Under the pieces are notes generated by a model, which had not been told where the DNA came from, ran no database searches, and saw only the letters and a program-made list of their open reading frames with translations. The position numbers and the translations under genes were made by a program. This document shows, piece by piece, positions 32,912 through 41,923 of a DNA stretch of 64,000 nucleotides; within the stretch, counting starts at the first letter, position 1, and each line of letters begins with the position of its first letter. Source of the stretch: Pseudonocardia hierapolitana (GTDB lineage: Bacteria; Actinomycetota; Actinomycetes; Mycobacteriales; Pseudonocardiaceae); assembly GCF_007994075.1 (NCBI RefSeq), contig NZ_VIWU01000001.1, forward strand, positions 2,666,001-2,730,000, read 5' to 3'.

Positions 32912-33766
32912 GTGCCGACCGCTCCCGAACCCACGGGCCTCTCCCGCCGGCGGCGCCGGTTGTCCGACCGCGAGACCGAACGGCGCATGCTCGACACCGC
33001 GGTGGGCATGGTGAATGCGGCCGGTCTGACCGTGAGCCTCGAGCACATCAGCCTCGAGGAGGTGATCCGGGACGCCGGGGTCGCGCGCAGCGCCGTGTAC
33101 CGCCGCTGGCCCTACAAGGACCTGTTCTTCAGCGACCTGCTCCGTGAGCTCGCCCGAGCCGTGGCGCCCGCGTCCGTCGCCGGCCGGGAGACCGGGCATG
33201 CCGTCCTCGCCAGGGTCGCGGCCGAGCGGCTCGACCGGCTCGAGACGCCGGAGGGACGTCGCTCGATGCTGCTCGAGCTGATCCGGCGCGAACAGGACTT
33301 CGCCGTCGTCCACCGGTCCGCGGAATGGCGGACCTACCTCGCCCTCCACGCCACGTTCCTCAGCCTGCCGGACGGGGACCTCCGCGCGGACGTGCAGGCG
33401 GCGTTGACCGCGTCCGAGCGGGGCTTCACCACCCGGATCGCCGCGGCGTGGCAGGAGTGGGCCGAGCTGTTCGGCTTCCGGCTGCGCCCCGCGCTCGGCA
33501 CCGGCTTCGAGGCCCTCGCGAGCCTGGTCAGCGCGCATTTCCGGGGAATGGTGCTGATGTCACCCACGAGCCCCGACATCGTCGAGGCGCACATCGAGGC
33601 CGACCCCTTCGGCACCGGGGAGACGGCGCGCTGGCCGGTGCGTGCCGTCGCACTGGCCGGCATCGCGCTCACCTTCCTCGAGCCCGACCCCGACATCACC
33701 TGGACCGAGGCGCGGGTGGCCGCCGCCCGGGACCGGGTGGGCGCGATGGCACGCTCCCACGACTGA
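32912..33766 (+). CDS. TetR-family regulator
   Basis: A 284-residue TetR protein, longer than usual because of its extended sensor domain. The helix-turn-helix is at about 30-80 (ISLEEVIRDAGVARSAVYRRW). The C-terminal region has an extra helix pair (WTEARVAAARDRVGAMA). The GTG at 32912 has GGAG seven bases upstream. It is divergent from the PAF-acetylhydrolase-like gene and probably controls it. Convergent with the asparaginase gene downstream. Ligand unknown. Confidence 0.82.
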   Translation: MPTAPEPTGLSRRRRRLSDRETERRMLDTAVGMVNAAGLTVSLEHISLEEVIRDAGVARSAVYRRWPYKDLFFSDLLRELARAVAPASVAGRETGHAVLARVAAERLDRLETPEGRRSMLLELIRREQDFAVVHRSAEWRTYLALHATFLSLPDGDLRADVQAALTASERGFTTRIAAAWQEWAELFGFRLRPALGTGFEALASLVSAHFRGMVLMSPTSPDIVEAHIEADPFGTGETARWPVRAVALAGIALTFLEPDPDITWTEARVAAARDRVGAMARSHD

Positions 33767-33844
33767 TCGCCCCGCTTGCACCCACGAACCGGTGTGCTCC
33801 GACGCCCACCTAGCCGAAGCGAGACGAGGAGCACGGACGGCGGA

Positions 33845-34789
33845 TCAGAGAACCGCTTCGACCTCGCCCACCGGCTCGCCGTGGCCCAGCACCGCGACCT
33901 TGCCGACGTCGCCCAGGCCGACGACGCCGAGCGACTCGAGGGCCGCCGTGACCACCGGGGGCAGCGGGCGCGGTGAGCCGTCCGCGATCTTCACGGCGAG
34001 CGCGCCGCCGTCGGGGAGGGCCGCCGCGAACACGCCTTCCGCGCCGTCCTTCGCGATCAGCTCGGGCGCGCTCTCGATCAGGCGCGTCGGGAACCGCCCG
34101 GTGCCGCCCAACCACCACGGATGGGCGCGCACCGCGGTGGCGACCCGGTGCTCGGGCGTTCCGGCAGGGGCGGTGGCGATGCGCGCGAAGGCGCGGGCGA
34201 GGCCGGTGGGCGTGCAGGAGAAGAGCGGGGCGCCGCAACCGTCGACGGTGACGTGCGCCGGGCCGTCGCCGGTCAGCTCGGCCACCGTCTCCCGTATCAC
34301 TCGCTGCAGGGGGTGGGTCGGTTCGAGGTACGTCTCCCGGTCCCAGCCGGCCGCCACGCAGGTGGCGAGCATCGCGGCGTGCTTGCCGGAGCAGTTCTGG
34401 GTGAGCCGCGCGGGCTTGTTCCCGGCGACCACCCACGCGGTCGCGGCCTCGGCGTCGAGCGGGAGGGCCGGGGTGTTCTTCAGGTCCGCCTCGTCGAGGC
34501 CGGCCCCGGCGAGGATGCGGCGCACGCCGGCCAGGTGGTCCGGTTCGCCGGAGTGGCTGGCGCAGGCGAGGGCGAGCAGCTCGCCGTCGAGACCGAGCCC
34601 GCTTCGCAGCATCGCGACCGCCTGCACGAGCTTGAGCGAGGACCGAGGGAAGAAGGTGCGGCCGGGTTCACCGCGCCGCAGCAGCACCGATCCGTCCGGC
34701 GCCAGCACGACCAGGTGCCCCCGGTGCACGGACTCCACCACCCCGCCGCGCACGACGTGCGCGACGACCTCCGCCCCGTCCTCGACCAC
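33845..34789 (-). CDS. L-asparaginase II-type protein
   Basis: A 314-residue member of the asparaginase II family named for the thermolabile Rhizobium etli enzyme, unrelated to the E. coli enzymes. Features: N-terminal VVESVHRGHLVVLAPDG, then FFPRSSLKLVQAVAML, CASHSGEPDH, NCSGKHAAML and VDGCGAPLFS. These cysteine, serine and lysine motifs form the active site. It hydrolyses asparagine to aspartate and ammonia, probably in the cytoplasm. The GTG at 34789 is six bases after TACCGT on the minus strand, so the gene is likely leaderless. Divergent from a two-component system. Confidence 0.85.
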   Translation of the reverse strand: MVEDGAEVVAHVVRGGVVESVHRGHLVVLAPDGSVLLRRGEPGRTFFPRSSLKLVQAVAMLRSGLGLDGELLALACASHSGEPDHLAGVRRILAGAGLDEADLKNTPALPLDAEAATAWVVAGNKPARLTQNCSGKHAAMLATCVAAGWDRETYLEPTHPLQRVIRETVAELTGDGPAHVTVDGCGAPLFSCTPTGLARAFARIATAPAGTPEHRVATAVRAHPWWLGGTGRFPTRLIESAPELIAKDGAEGVFAAALPDGGALAVKIADGSPRPLPPVVTAALESLGVVGLGDVGKVAVLGHGEPVGEVEAVL

Positions 34790-34987
34790 ACGAGCACGGT
34801 ATGCGCCACCCCGTCCAGCGGCCGCGCGGCCCGATGGTCGTTCCGAGCAGCGCCCCAGAGCTCAGGCTCCAGCACTCGTGCGTTGTTCCGTTCGTCTCGG
34901 CGTGCTGGTCCGTACGCCGCCCGCAGTACGGCAGGGCACTCCCGCCGACGGACGTGGCGCGGCCGCCGGCTGGCTACCGTCACGAGC

Positions 34988-36139
34988 ATGCGAACCGAGC
35001 GGCGTCCGAACTGGTGGGCCGGGGTGCTGCCCACCGTCGTGCTCCCGATCGCCGTCGCCGTGTTCACCGTCGTCGGCACCGGGTTCGCGCAGCGGTTCGG
35101 CACCGGGCCCCGCCTGCTCGACCCGCTGGGCGGGATCCTGCTGCTCGCCGGGCCTGCGGCGCTCGTCGCACGCCGGTGGAACCCGCCCGTGGTGTTCGCC
35201 GGAATCGCCGCTGCGCTGCTGATCTACCTCGCCGCCGGCTACCCGTTCGGGCCGGTGCCCCTCGCGGCGTTCGTGGCGCTCGGGACCACGGTAGGGCAAG
35301 GGCACCGGCGCGCCGGCTACGCGCTCGCCGCCGTGACGTTCGCCGGCGTCCTGGTGGTACACGTGCTGCGCAACCCGGGCACCGGGTTCCCGCTCGCCGG
35401 AGCGTCGGCGTGGCTCGCGTGGATCGCCGCGATCATCGCGGGCGCGGAGCTGTGGCGGGCCCGGCGCGAGCGGCGCGAGCAGGCGAAGGCCGCGGCGGCC
35501 GAGGCCGAGCGCCGCCGCGGGAGCGAGGAGCGGCTGCGCATCGCGCGTGACCTGCACGACGTGCTCGGCCACCACATCTCGCTCATCAACGTGCAGGCCG
35601 GGGTGGCGCTCTACCTGATGGACGACGACCCGGAGCAGGCTCGGTCGGCGCTCACCGCGATCAAGCAGTCGAGCCGGGAACTCCTGCGCGAGATGCGCTC
35701 GACCCTCGGTGTGCTGCGCGGCGTGGACGAGGAGCCGCCGCACCAGCCGGTGGCCGGGCTCGCCCGGCTGGACGAGCTCGTGCAGGCCACCCGCGCGGCC
35801 GGGCTGCCGGTCACCGTCGAGATCGGCGGCGAGCCCCGGGAGCTGCCGCCGAGCGTCGACACGGCGGCGTACCGGATCATCCAGGAGGCACTGACCAACA
35901 CCCGCAAGCACGCGGGGCCCGCGCGGGCGTCGGTGCTGCTCACCTACACCGAGGACGGGATCACCGTGCGGATCGACGACGACGGCACCGGCCCGGCGGG
36001 GAGCTCCGACGGCGGCGACGGCCTCCCCGGAATGCGTGAGCGCGCCGCCGCCCTCGGTGGCACGCTCACGGCGGGCCCGCGCCCGGGCGGCGGGTTCCGG
36101 GTGGACGCGCACCTGCTCACGACGGGAGGCAACCGGTGA
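34988..36139 (+). CDS. NarL-type sensor histidine kinase
   Basis: A 383-residue membrane kinase: about five helices (15-150), a short coiled region, a HisKA_3 dimerisation domain with His190 in ARDLHDVLGHHISLI, and a HATPase domain (about 280-380) with EALTNTRKHAG and GDGLPGMRERAAALGG. The sensor part is membrane-embedded with no extracellular domain, so it may sense membrane or lipid stress. TACCGT lies seven bases before the ATG (leaderless). Its stop overlaps the response regulator gene by four bases. Confidence 0.88.
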   Translation: MRTERRPNWWAGVLPTVVLPIAVAVFTVVGTGFAQRFGTGPRLLDPLGGILLLAGPAALVARRWNPPVVFAGIAAALLIYLAAGYPFGPVPLAAFVALGTTVGQGHRRAGYALAAVTFAGVLVVHVLRNPGTGFPLAGASAWLAWIAAIIAGAELWRARRERREQAKAAAAEAERRRGSEERLRIARDLHDVLGHHISLINVQAGVALYLMDDDPEQARSALTAIKQSSRELLREMRSTLGVLRGVDEEPPHQPVAGLARLDELVQATRAAGLPVTVEIGGEPRELPPSVDTAAYRIIQEALTNTRKHAGPARASVLLTYTEDGITVRIDDDGTGPAGSSDGGDGLPGMRERAAALGGTLTAGPRPGGGFRVDAHLLTTGGNR

Positions 36140-36813
36140 TCGGTGTGCTGCTGGTGGACGATCAGGCGCTGGTGCGGGCCGGGTTCCGCGCACTGCTGCA
36201 GGCCCAGCGGGACATCGAGGTGGTCGGCGAGGCCGAGGACGGCGCGGCCGCCGTCACGATGGCCCGCGACACCAAGCCCGACGTCGTGCTGATGGACATC
36301 CGCATGCCGGGCCGCAACGGCCTCGACGCCACCAAGGACATCGTGGCCGACCCGCGCCTGTCGGGCGTGAAGGTCATCGTGCTCACGACGTTCGCCGAGG
36401 ACGCCTACGTCTTCGACGCCATCCGCAACGGCGCGAGCGGCTTCCTCGTGAAGGACATCGAGCCGGTCGAGCTCGTGCACGCGATCCGCGTGGTGCACGG
36501 CGGCGACGCCCTGCTCTCCCCCGTGGTCACCCGGCGGCTGATCGAGGAGTTCGCGGCCCGGGCCAAACCTCCTCAGCCGGCCAAGCAGATCGCCGCGCTG
36601 CTCGACCAGCTCACCGAGCGCGAGCGCGAGGTGGTGGCGCTGGTGGCGGCCGGCCTGTCGAACGACGAGATCGCCGAGCGGCTCGTGGTGAGCCCCGCGA
36701 CGGCGAAGACGCACGTCAGCCGAGCCATGATCAAGCTGGCCGCGCGCGACCGCGCGCAGGTGGTGGTGCTCGCGTACGAGAGCGGTCTCGTGCGCCCCGG
36801 CTGGACCGGCTAG
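36136..36813 (+). CDS. NarL/LuxR-family response regulator
   Basis: A 225-residue regulator: receiver domain 1-120 with phospho-acceptor Asp54 (LMDIRMPGRNG) and Lys106, then a LuxR helix-turn-helix at about 155-215 (LTEREREVVALVAAGLSNDEIAERL). It pairs with the kinase gene upstream, GTG overlapping TGA. Targets are unknown; an exporter operon is common for such pairs but none is adjacent. It is followed by a 336-bp non-coding stretch with a strong hairpin. Confidence 0.9.
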   Translation: MIGVLLVDDQALVRAGFRALLQAQRDIEVVGEAEDGAAAVTMARDTKPDVVLMDIRMPGRNGLDATKDIVADPRLSGVKVIVLTTFAEDAYVFDAIRNGASGFLVKDIEPVELVHAIRVVHGGDALLSPVVTRRLIEEFAARAKPPQPAKQIAALLDQLTEREREVVALVAAGLSNDEIAERLVVSPATAKTHVSRAMIKLAARDRAQVVVLAYESGLVRPGWTG

Positions 36814-37149
36814 CGCTACAGCGGGGACCCCGTGATGTTCCCCATGGCTGCCCGATGTGTTGACCGAGGGCGGATGGTCGCTTGTCGATCTTCGATCGCG
36901 ACCATCCGCCCTTGATCGCCGCTGGTGCCCGCCCGTCTCGCTGCTGGCCGGCCCGGGGGCGGTCGCGCCCGTTCCCCTGCCGGCAAGTGCTGCGGCTGTC
37001 GATCGTGAAGTCCGTGCTTCCCGCGTGGGCCGTCGGCGTCGTGATCGCCGGCCTGCGATTGGCAGGTCGGGGCGAGAACGGGCGGATTCGACCCGGTTTG
37101 CGCCGAACCGCTGATCACGGGCGCGGCGACCGGCCGCGCCGCACCATGA
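36814..37149. other. Non-coding stretch of 336 bp with hairpins
   Basis: No credible gene. It begins with the dispersed hairpin repeat (copy B, annotated separately) and ends, before the convergent methyltransferase, with a GC-rich stem (GGCGCGGC ... GCCGCGCC at about 37120-37141) flanked by TGATCA on both sides, a possible bidirectional terminator. The middle shows no repeat or open frame I trust. Confidence 0.5.
36852..36922 (+). repeat. Dispersed hairpin repeat, copy B
   Basis: Matches the reverse complement of 6981-7050. Here the stem is longer and perfect: GGGCGGATGGTCGC (36868-36881) pairs with GCGACCATCCGCCC around a 16-base loop. It follows the response regulator gene by about 40 bp and could act as its terminator. 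The match to copy A continues past the stem, which points to a true dispersed element and not chance. Confidence 0.6.
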
Positions 37150-37821
37150 TCACGAGGGTCGTGCCGGGCTTCCGGCTCCCCAGTAGAACGGCCCGGTCGT
37201 CGTAGGCCGTACCCGAACCCGCCACCCGAGTCGGGCCAGCCGTTCCTCGAGCTCGTCCGCCCGGTGGGGCACCTTGACGGCCCGGTGCGCGGACCCGTCG
37301 TTCAGGCGACGGAGGATCGTCGAGGACGCCTCGCCCTCGACGAGCTCGTCGGGGGTGCGGTACGCGTCGTCGACGAAGAACACCCGGCCACCCGGTTTCA
37401 GGCAGTCCGCGACGAGCGACCAGAACGACTCGAACCGCTCCAGCGGCACGTGCGAGAGCCAGAACCCGAAGAAGACCACGTCGTACCGGCGATCCGGTTC
37501 CCAGTCGAAGATGTTCGCCTCGACGAACCGCACTCGTTCGCTCCCGATCCGGGCCGAGGCGATCCCGAGCATCTCGGGTGACGCGTCCACGGCGGTGACG
37601 TCCCTGGCGTGCCGGAGGAGCTGACCGGTCCAGATGCCCGGGCCGCAGGCGAGTTCGAGAACGCTGCCGCTCGGCCGGAACGCGTCGAGCGCCGCGGCCA
37701 GCTCCTCGCCGCCGTCGAACGGCAGGGCGTGCTGCTCGTACTCCGGGGCGACAGCGCGGTAGTAGCCGACCTGTTCGGCCAGGAGTTGGTCGAGGTCACC
37801 GGAGGAGCCACTGGCGCCCAT
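37150..37821 (-). CDS. Class I SAM-dependent methyltransferase
   Basis: A 223-residue methyltransferase. Motif I VLELACGPGIWTGQL binds SAM, followed by VTAVDASPEMLGIA, YDVVFFGFWLSHVP and the post-motif LKPGGRVFFVDD. The shape fits small-molecule or ubiquinone/menaquinone-type methyltransferases (Methyltransf_11/25). Substrate unknown. The ATG at 37821 or one four codons upstream (37833) could start it; neither has a clear ribosome-binding site. Divergent from the MFS transporter gene. Confidence 0.82.
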   Translation of the reverse strand: MGASGSSGDLDQLLAEQVGYYRAVAPEYEQHALPFDGGEELAAALDAFRPSGSVLELACGPGIWTGQLLRHARDVTAVDASPEMLGIASARIGSERVRFVEANIFDWEPDRRYDVVFFGFWLSHVPLERFESFWSLVADCLKPGGRVFFVDDAYRTPDELVEGEASSTILRRLNDGSAHRAVKVPHRADELEERLARLGWRVRVRPTTTGPFYWGAGSPARPS

Positions 37822-37945
37822 GGTCGCGATCATCGCGGCGGCACCCGCGGGCCCGCAACCATCGGCCGTCGCCGGGTGACCTGAACCGGTTGACGCCCGG
37901 GTCCCCGCGCTAGATCGTGTGCGCAGCACACGAGGAGGTGGCGCG

Positions 37946-39256
37946 GTGGAGCCGGATCCGACATCGCTGTCGAAAGTCGCTGCTGCGGAGACGGGGTCCC
38001 GCCCCGACCAGCTGCGACGGGTCGCGCTCGCGAGCGCGGTGGGCACGACGATCGAGTGGTACGACTACTTCATCTACTCCACCGCGGCCGCGCTGGTGTT
38101 CGGCTCGCAGTTCTTCTCCACGCTGGAACCGGCGTCCGCCACGCTCGCCGCGTTCGCGACGCTGGGCGTCGGCTTCCTCGCCCGACCGGTCGGCGGCATC
38201 ATCTGGGGTCACTTCGGCGACCGGGTCGGCCGCAAGGCGATGCTCATCGCGTCGCTGCTGCTCATGGGCTTCGCCACGGTCGGGGTGGGCCTGTTGCCCA
38301 CCTACGACCAGATCGGCCTGCTCGCGCCGGTGCTGCTGCTCGTGCTGCGGCTCCTGCAGGGCCTGTCCGCGGGCGGCGAGTGGGGCGGGGCCGCGCTCAT
38401 GGCCGTCGAGCACGCCCCTGAAGGCCAGCGGGGCAAGTACGGCTCGTACTCCCAGATCGGGGTGCCGGCCGGGCTGATCCTCGCGCAGCTGGTGTTCGTC
38501 GCCCTCGGGCCGCTCGACGACGAGCAGTTCGCGAGCTGGGGCTGGCGGCTGCCGTTCCTGTTCAGCATCGTGCTCGTCGGCGTCGGGCTGTTCATCCGGC
38601 TGCGCATCGAGGAGAGCCCGGTGTTCACGGCGCTGCGCGCGGAGAACGTCCGGGCCCGGGTGCCGATGATCGACGTGCTGCGCGAGCGGCCCCGCGAGCT
38701 GCTGGTGGCGTCGGCCAGCTTCATCGCCAACACCGCGATCGGCTACGTCTTCCTCGCCTACCTGCTCTCCTACGGCACGTCCGTGTTGAAGGTCGACCGC
38801 ACGACGATGCTCCTGGTCGTGATCATCGGCAGCGTCTCGTGGCTGGTCAGCATCGTGGTCTCGGCACAGTGGTCGGACCGGGTGGGGCGCAAGCCGGTGT
38901 ACCTCGTCGGCTCGGTGCTGCTCGTCGTGTGGCCGGTGCCGTTCTTCCTGCTGATCGACACCCGGTCGACGGCGCTGATGATCCTCGCCGTGATCGTCCT
39001 GACGATCGGGCTCGGCGCCTCGTACGGCCCGCAGTCGGCGCTCTTCGCCGAGATGTTCGATGCGCGCTACCGCTACAGCGGTGCCTCGTTCTCCTACGCG
39101 GTGGGCGCGGTGCTCGGCGGCGGGTTCGCGCCGCTGATCGCCACCGCGCTCCAGACCTCGACGGGGACGTCGCTGTCGGTGTCGGCCTACATGGTGGTCG
39201 TCGCGGTGATCAGCCTGGTCGCGGTCATCGGCATTCGGGAGACCCGACGGGTGTGA
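37946..39256 (+). CDS. MFS transporter, metabolite:H+ symporter (MHS) family
   Basis: A 436-residue transporter with 12 helices. TIEWYDYFIYSTAA, the loop motif GHFGDRVGRKAML and LLQGLSAGGEWGGAALM are diagnostic of the MHS family (proline/betaine, shikimate, dicarboxylate carriers). Uptake of a small acid or betaine is likely; the exact substrate cannot be read. The GTG at 37946 has GGAGG eight bases upstream. Upstream, TTGACG (37890) and TAGATC lie 15 bp apart, followed by a small palindrome GTGTGCGCAGCACAC (37917-37931), a possible operator. Its 3' end overlaps the convergent DMT gene by 32 bp. Confidence 0.85.
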   Translation: MEPDPTSLSKVAAAETGSRPDQLRRVALASAVGTTIEWYDYFIYSTAAALVFGSQFFSTLEPASATLAAFATLGVGFLARPVGGIIWGHFGDRVGRKAMLIASLLLMGFATVGVGLLPTYDQIGLLAPVLLLVLRLLQGLSAGGEWGGAALMAVEHAPEGQRGKYGSYSQIGVPAGLILAQLVFVALGPLDDEQFASWGWRLPFLFSIVLVGVGLFIRLRIEESPVFTALRAENVRARVPMIDVLRERPRELLVASASFIANTAIGYVFLAYLLSYGTSVLKVDRTTMLLVVIIGSVSWLVSIVVSAQWSDRVGRKPVYLVGSVLLVVWPVPFFLLIDTRSTALMILAVIVLTIGLGASYGPQSALFAEMFDARYRYSGASFSYAVGAVLGGGFAPLIATALQTSTGTSLSVSAYMVVVAVISLVAVIGIRETRRV

Positions 39257-40118
39257 CGGTCTTCCGCGCCCGCGGTGCGGTGGCCAGCACCGAACCCGCG
39301 AGGATGAGCGCGAACGCCACGAGGATCGAGGGCGTGAGCGGCTCGCCGAGCACGAGGACGCCCGCGGTGACCGCGACGGCCGGGTTCACGTACGTGAACA
39401 CGAGTGCCCGCGACGGCCCCACCTCGCGGATCAGCGCGAAGAACACGAGGAACGCCAGCGCGGTGCACAGGACGGCGAGACCGGCGAGCGCGGCGAGCAC
39501 GCGGCCGTCGGGCAGGGTCTGCGGCCAGGTCAGTGCAGCAGGCGGGGCGTAGACGAGCGCGGCGCCGCCGAGGCACACGGCCGTCATGGGGAGGCTGGGC
39601 ACGTCGGACAGCCGACGCGCGGCGATGATCGGCGCGGTCGCGTAGCAGAGCGCGACCAGCAGCACCTCGACGATCGCCCACGGGCTCCCCTCACCCAGCG
39701 CGGGCGCCGCGAGCACGGTCACGCCCACGACCCCCACGCCGAGCCCGACCCACCGCGCGGCCCCGAGCCGTTCCGCGTCGCCGGTGAGGCGGCCGATCAG
39801 CACCGCGAGGATCGGCGAGGCCGCAATGAGCAGCCCGGTCATCGAGCTGGTGATGTGCCGCTCGGCGTCCGACAGCAGGCCCCACGGAATCATGATCTCG
39901 ATCGTCGCGAACGCGAGCAGCGGCTTCCAGCGCTCGCGCAGCCACGTCGGCCTGCCGGCGCGCAACGCCAGCGGCAACAGGACGGCGGCCCCGACCGCGG
40001 TGCGCACGAACACGAGCACCGGTACGGACACGCCCTCCACGGCCACCTTGATCATCAGGTACGGGATCCCCCAGAGGATGCTCATCGCCGCGAACAGCAC
40101 CCACCCCCGACCGCTCAC
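39225..40118 (-). CDS. EamA/DMT-family transporter
   Basis: A 297-residue permease with ten helices in two EamA repeats (about 5-140 and 150-285). Motifs include WGIPYLMIKVAVEG at the N terminus, LIAASPILAVLIG in the first half, and SRALVFTYVNPAVAVTAGVLVLGEPLT in the second, the conserved end of each repeat. Such proteins export amino acids or metabolites. The GTG at 40118 has GGAGG eight bases upstream and is preferred to a GTG three codons earlier that overlaps that site. Its end overlaps the MFS gene on the other strand by 32 bp. Confidence 0.84.
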   Translation of the reverse strand: MSGRGWVLFAAMSILWGIPYLMIKVAVEGVSVPVLVFVRTAVGAAVLLPLALRAGRPTWLRERWKPLLAFATIEIMIPWGLLSDAERHITSSMTGLLIAASPILAVLIGRLTGDAERLGAARWVGLGVGVVGVTVLAAPALGEGSPWAIVEVLLVALCYATAPIIAARRLSDVPSLPMTAVCLGGAALVYAPPAALTWPQTLPDGRVLAALAGLAVLCTALAFLVFFALIREVGPSRALVFTYVNPAVAVTAGVLVLGEPLTPSILVAFALILAGSVLATAPRARKTVTPVGSPECR

Positions 40119-40394
40119 CGGCCGCACCTCCGATCGATCCCCAACGGCTACGCGAGCACGTTACGGCCACGAACACCCCGGGCGAAGGCTTCCGCGCCGG
40201 TTCGCGGAGCGCGTCGGGTCCGGGGGCCGCCCGGACCGGAGAACACCCGACCCGGTGACGGGCTCACACCACGTGCGACCGTCGCGCCGGCGGAGATCGA
40301 CGTCGACGAGGACGACCGCGACCAGCGCCGACGGTGACACGTCCCGCTGCCTCGCCCGCCCCGCGCGGGCGGGGTGGCGTCCTCCCGGGGCCGA

Positions 40395-41012
40395 TCACGC
40401 CCCGCGCGCGATGGTGTCCCGGCCGAGGAAGGCACCGTCGGGGAAGCCCGGGACCGCGATCTCGTAGAACCCCAGCCTGTCGTAGAAGGCCCGCGCGCGG
40501 GTGTTGCCCGGGTCCATCTGCAGGTGCACCCGCGGCACCCCCATTCCGCCCAGCGCCTGCAGGAACGCCGTCATCATCGCCCGGCCGTGCCCTGCGCCCT
40601 GGTATCCGGGCAGCAGGTCGATGTGCAGGTGGGCGGGGTGGTCGGCCACCTCCGCCACGAGCATCCGCTCCGGGTTGTGCAGCAGGCCGGCCAGCCACTC
40701 CAGCTGGGTGGCGGGCGGGTCCGGCGGGGGCGGGTAACGCCGCGCCAACGGCGGCAGCCACTGCTCCCGGAACCACTTCACGAAGGCCGGGGTGTCTGCC
40801 GTGCCGAGCACGTACCCGACGGCCCGTCCGCCGTCGTCCAGCACGAACGCGAGCTCCGGTTCGTGGTCGACGTAGGGCAGGGCGAAGATGCTCGGCAGGA
40901 GGTCCGGGTCCGGCCACCTCTCGCGCGAGTCGCCTCCCGCATCACCGGTGAGCACGCAGATCTCGGCGACCGCGGCGCGATCCTCAGGCCGGTAGGGACG
41001 GATCATGGGCAC
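40395..41012 (-). CDS. GNAT-family N-acetyltransferase, OGA-like type
   Basis: A 205-residue GNAT protein. MIRPYRPEDRAAVAEIC opens the fold; LLPGYQGAGHGRAMM is the acetyl-CoA pyrophosphate loop and NTRARAFYDRLGF the following helix. A long insertion (WFREQWLPPLARRYPPPP) resembles GNATs related to the acetyltransferase-like domain of O-GlcNAcase. Substrate unknown. The GTG at 41012 lies six bases after TACCGT (minus strand), so the message is probably leaderless; the ATG two codons later has no ribosome-binding site. The 276 bp between it and the DMT gene hold no gene I can support. Confidence 0.8.
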   Translation of the reverse strand: MPMIRPYRPEDRAAVAEICVLTGDAGGDSRERWPDPDLLPSIFALPYVDHEPELAFVLDDGGRAVGYVLGTADTPAFVKWFREQWLPPLARRYPPPPDPPATQLEWLAGLLHNPERMLVAEVADHPAHLHIDLLPGYQGAGHGRAMMTAFLQALGGMGVPRVHLQMDPGNTRARAFYDRLGFYEIAVPGFPDGAFLGRDTIARGA

Positions 41013-41217
41013 GGCGCAACGGTAGCCCGCCCACAACCGCGAGTCGGGTCTGAGTGCACGCAGATCGCGGTGCCGTCACGTCACAGCGTGCACCCGGTCC
41101 CGCCTGCGGTCCGACGTGCCCTGGCCCGGCAAGGACCAGTGGGTCCCCCTGGTGCGGAGCGCGCTCCGCAGCCAGGACAGTCGGGCCGAACCGGATGACC
41201 GGCCGGAGGTGGACGAC

Positions 41218-41847
41218 ATGCAGTACCTCGTCACGATGACGACCCACGTACCCCGAGGGGTGCCGGAGGAGGAGGTCGACGACGTCCGGGGCCGGGAAGC
41301 GGCCCGGTCCCGCGAGCTCGCTGCAGGCGGACACCTGATCCGGCTGTGGCGTCCACCGCTCGAGCCCGGCGAGTGGCGCTCCCTCGGGCTCTTCGCCGCG
41401 GACGACGGGGACCGGCTGGAGGAGGTGCTCGCCTCGATGCCGCTCCGGATCTGGCGCGATGACGAGGTCACCCCGCTCTCGCCACACCCGAACGACCCGC
41501 CGACGCCACCCGCTCGACGTGGTGCAGCGATGGAGTTCCTCACCACCTTCGCCCTCGACGTCCCCGACACCGTCGAGCCTCAGAGCATCGACGAGGCGCA
41601 AGCAGCCGAGGCACGCAGCGCCCGAGAGCTGGCCGCCCAGGGGTATCTCGTCCGGCTGTGGGGACTGCCCGGCCACGGGCGCGCGCTCGGCCTCTGGCAA
41701 GCCGACAGCGCCGGCGAGCTTCAGGCGATCCTCGGGACGCTCCCCCTCAGCCCATGGCTCGACATCGAGACCGTTCCGCTCACCCCACACCCCAACGACC
41801 CTGCGGTCATCGAGCTGAGCGCCGGTCGGTCGAGCCGTGCCCTCTGA
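41218..41847 (+). CDS. Tandem-duplicated muconolactone-isomerase-like protein
   Basis: A 209-residue protein made of two similar halves (about 1-95 and 103-195), each like muconolactone delta-isomerase (about 90-95 residues). Matching blocks are MQYLVTMTTHVP / MEFLTTFALDVP, SRELAAGGHLIRLWRPP / ARELAAQGYLVRLWGLP, and TPLSPHPNDPP / VPLTPHPNDPA. The single-domain enzyme isomerises muconolactone in the beta-ketoadipate pathway as a decamer; no other gene of that pathway is here, so the function may differ. GGAGG lies eight bases before the ATG at 41218. Confidence 0.75.
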   Translation: MQYLVTMTTHVPRGVPEEEVDDVRGREAARSRELAAGGHLIRLWRPPLEPGEWRSLGLFAADDGDRLEEVLASMPLRIWRDDEVTPLSPHPNDPPTPPARRGAAMEFLTTFALDVPDTVEPQSIDEAQAAEARSARELAAQGYLVRLWGLPGHGRALGLWQADSAGELQAILGTLPLSPWLDIETVPLTPHPNDPAVIELSAGRSSRAL

Positions 41848-41923
41848 CCGTCGTCATGCAGGAACCGAAGGCTGTTCCCAGCGGACTGTGCGACGCTGGA
41901 CCGGCTCGTCGCCCATCAGGTTC

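Noticed and set aside
36816..37118. 100-residue minus-strand frame in the 36.8-37.1 kb gap
   Set aside because: It runs through the dispersed hairpin repeat, has no ribosome-binding site and no recognisable fold.
39225..39256. 32-bp convergent overlap of the MFS and DMT genes as a sign of a misplaced stop
   Set aside because: Both C termini look normal for their families; small convergent overlaps are common in such compact genomes.
40148..40394. Open frames in the gap between the DMT and GNAT genes
   Set aside because: No start signal, Pro/Arg-rich shadow composition; nothing supportable in this 276-bp gap.
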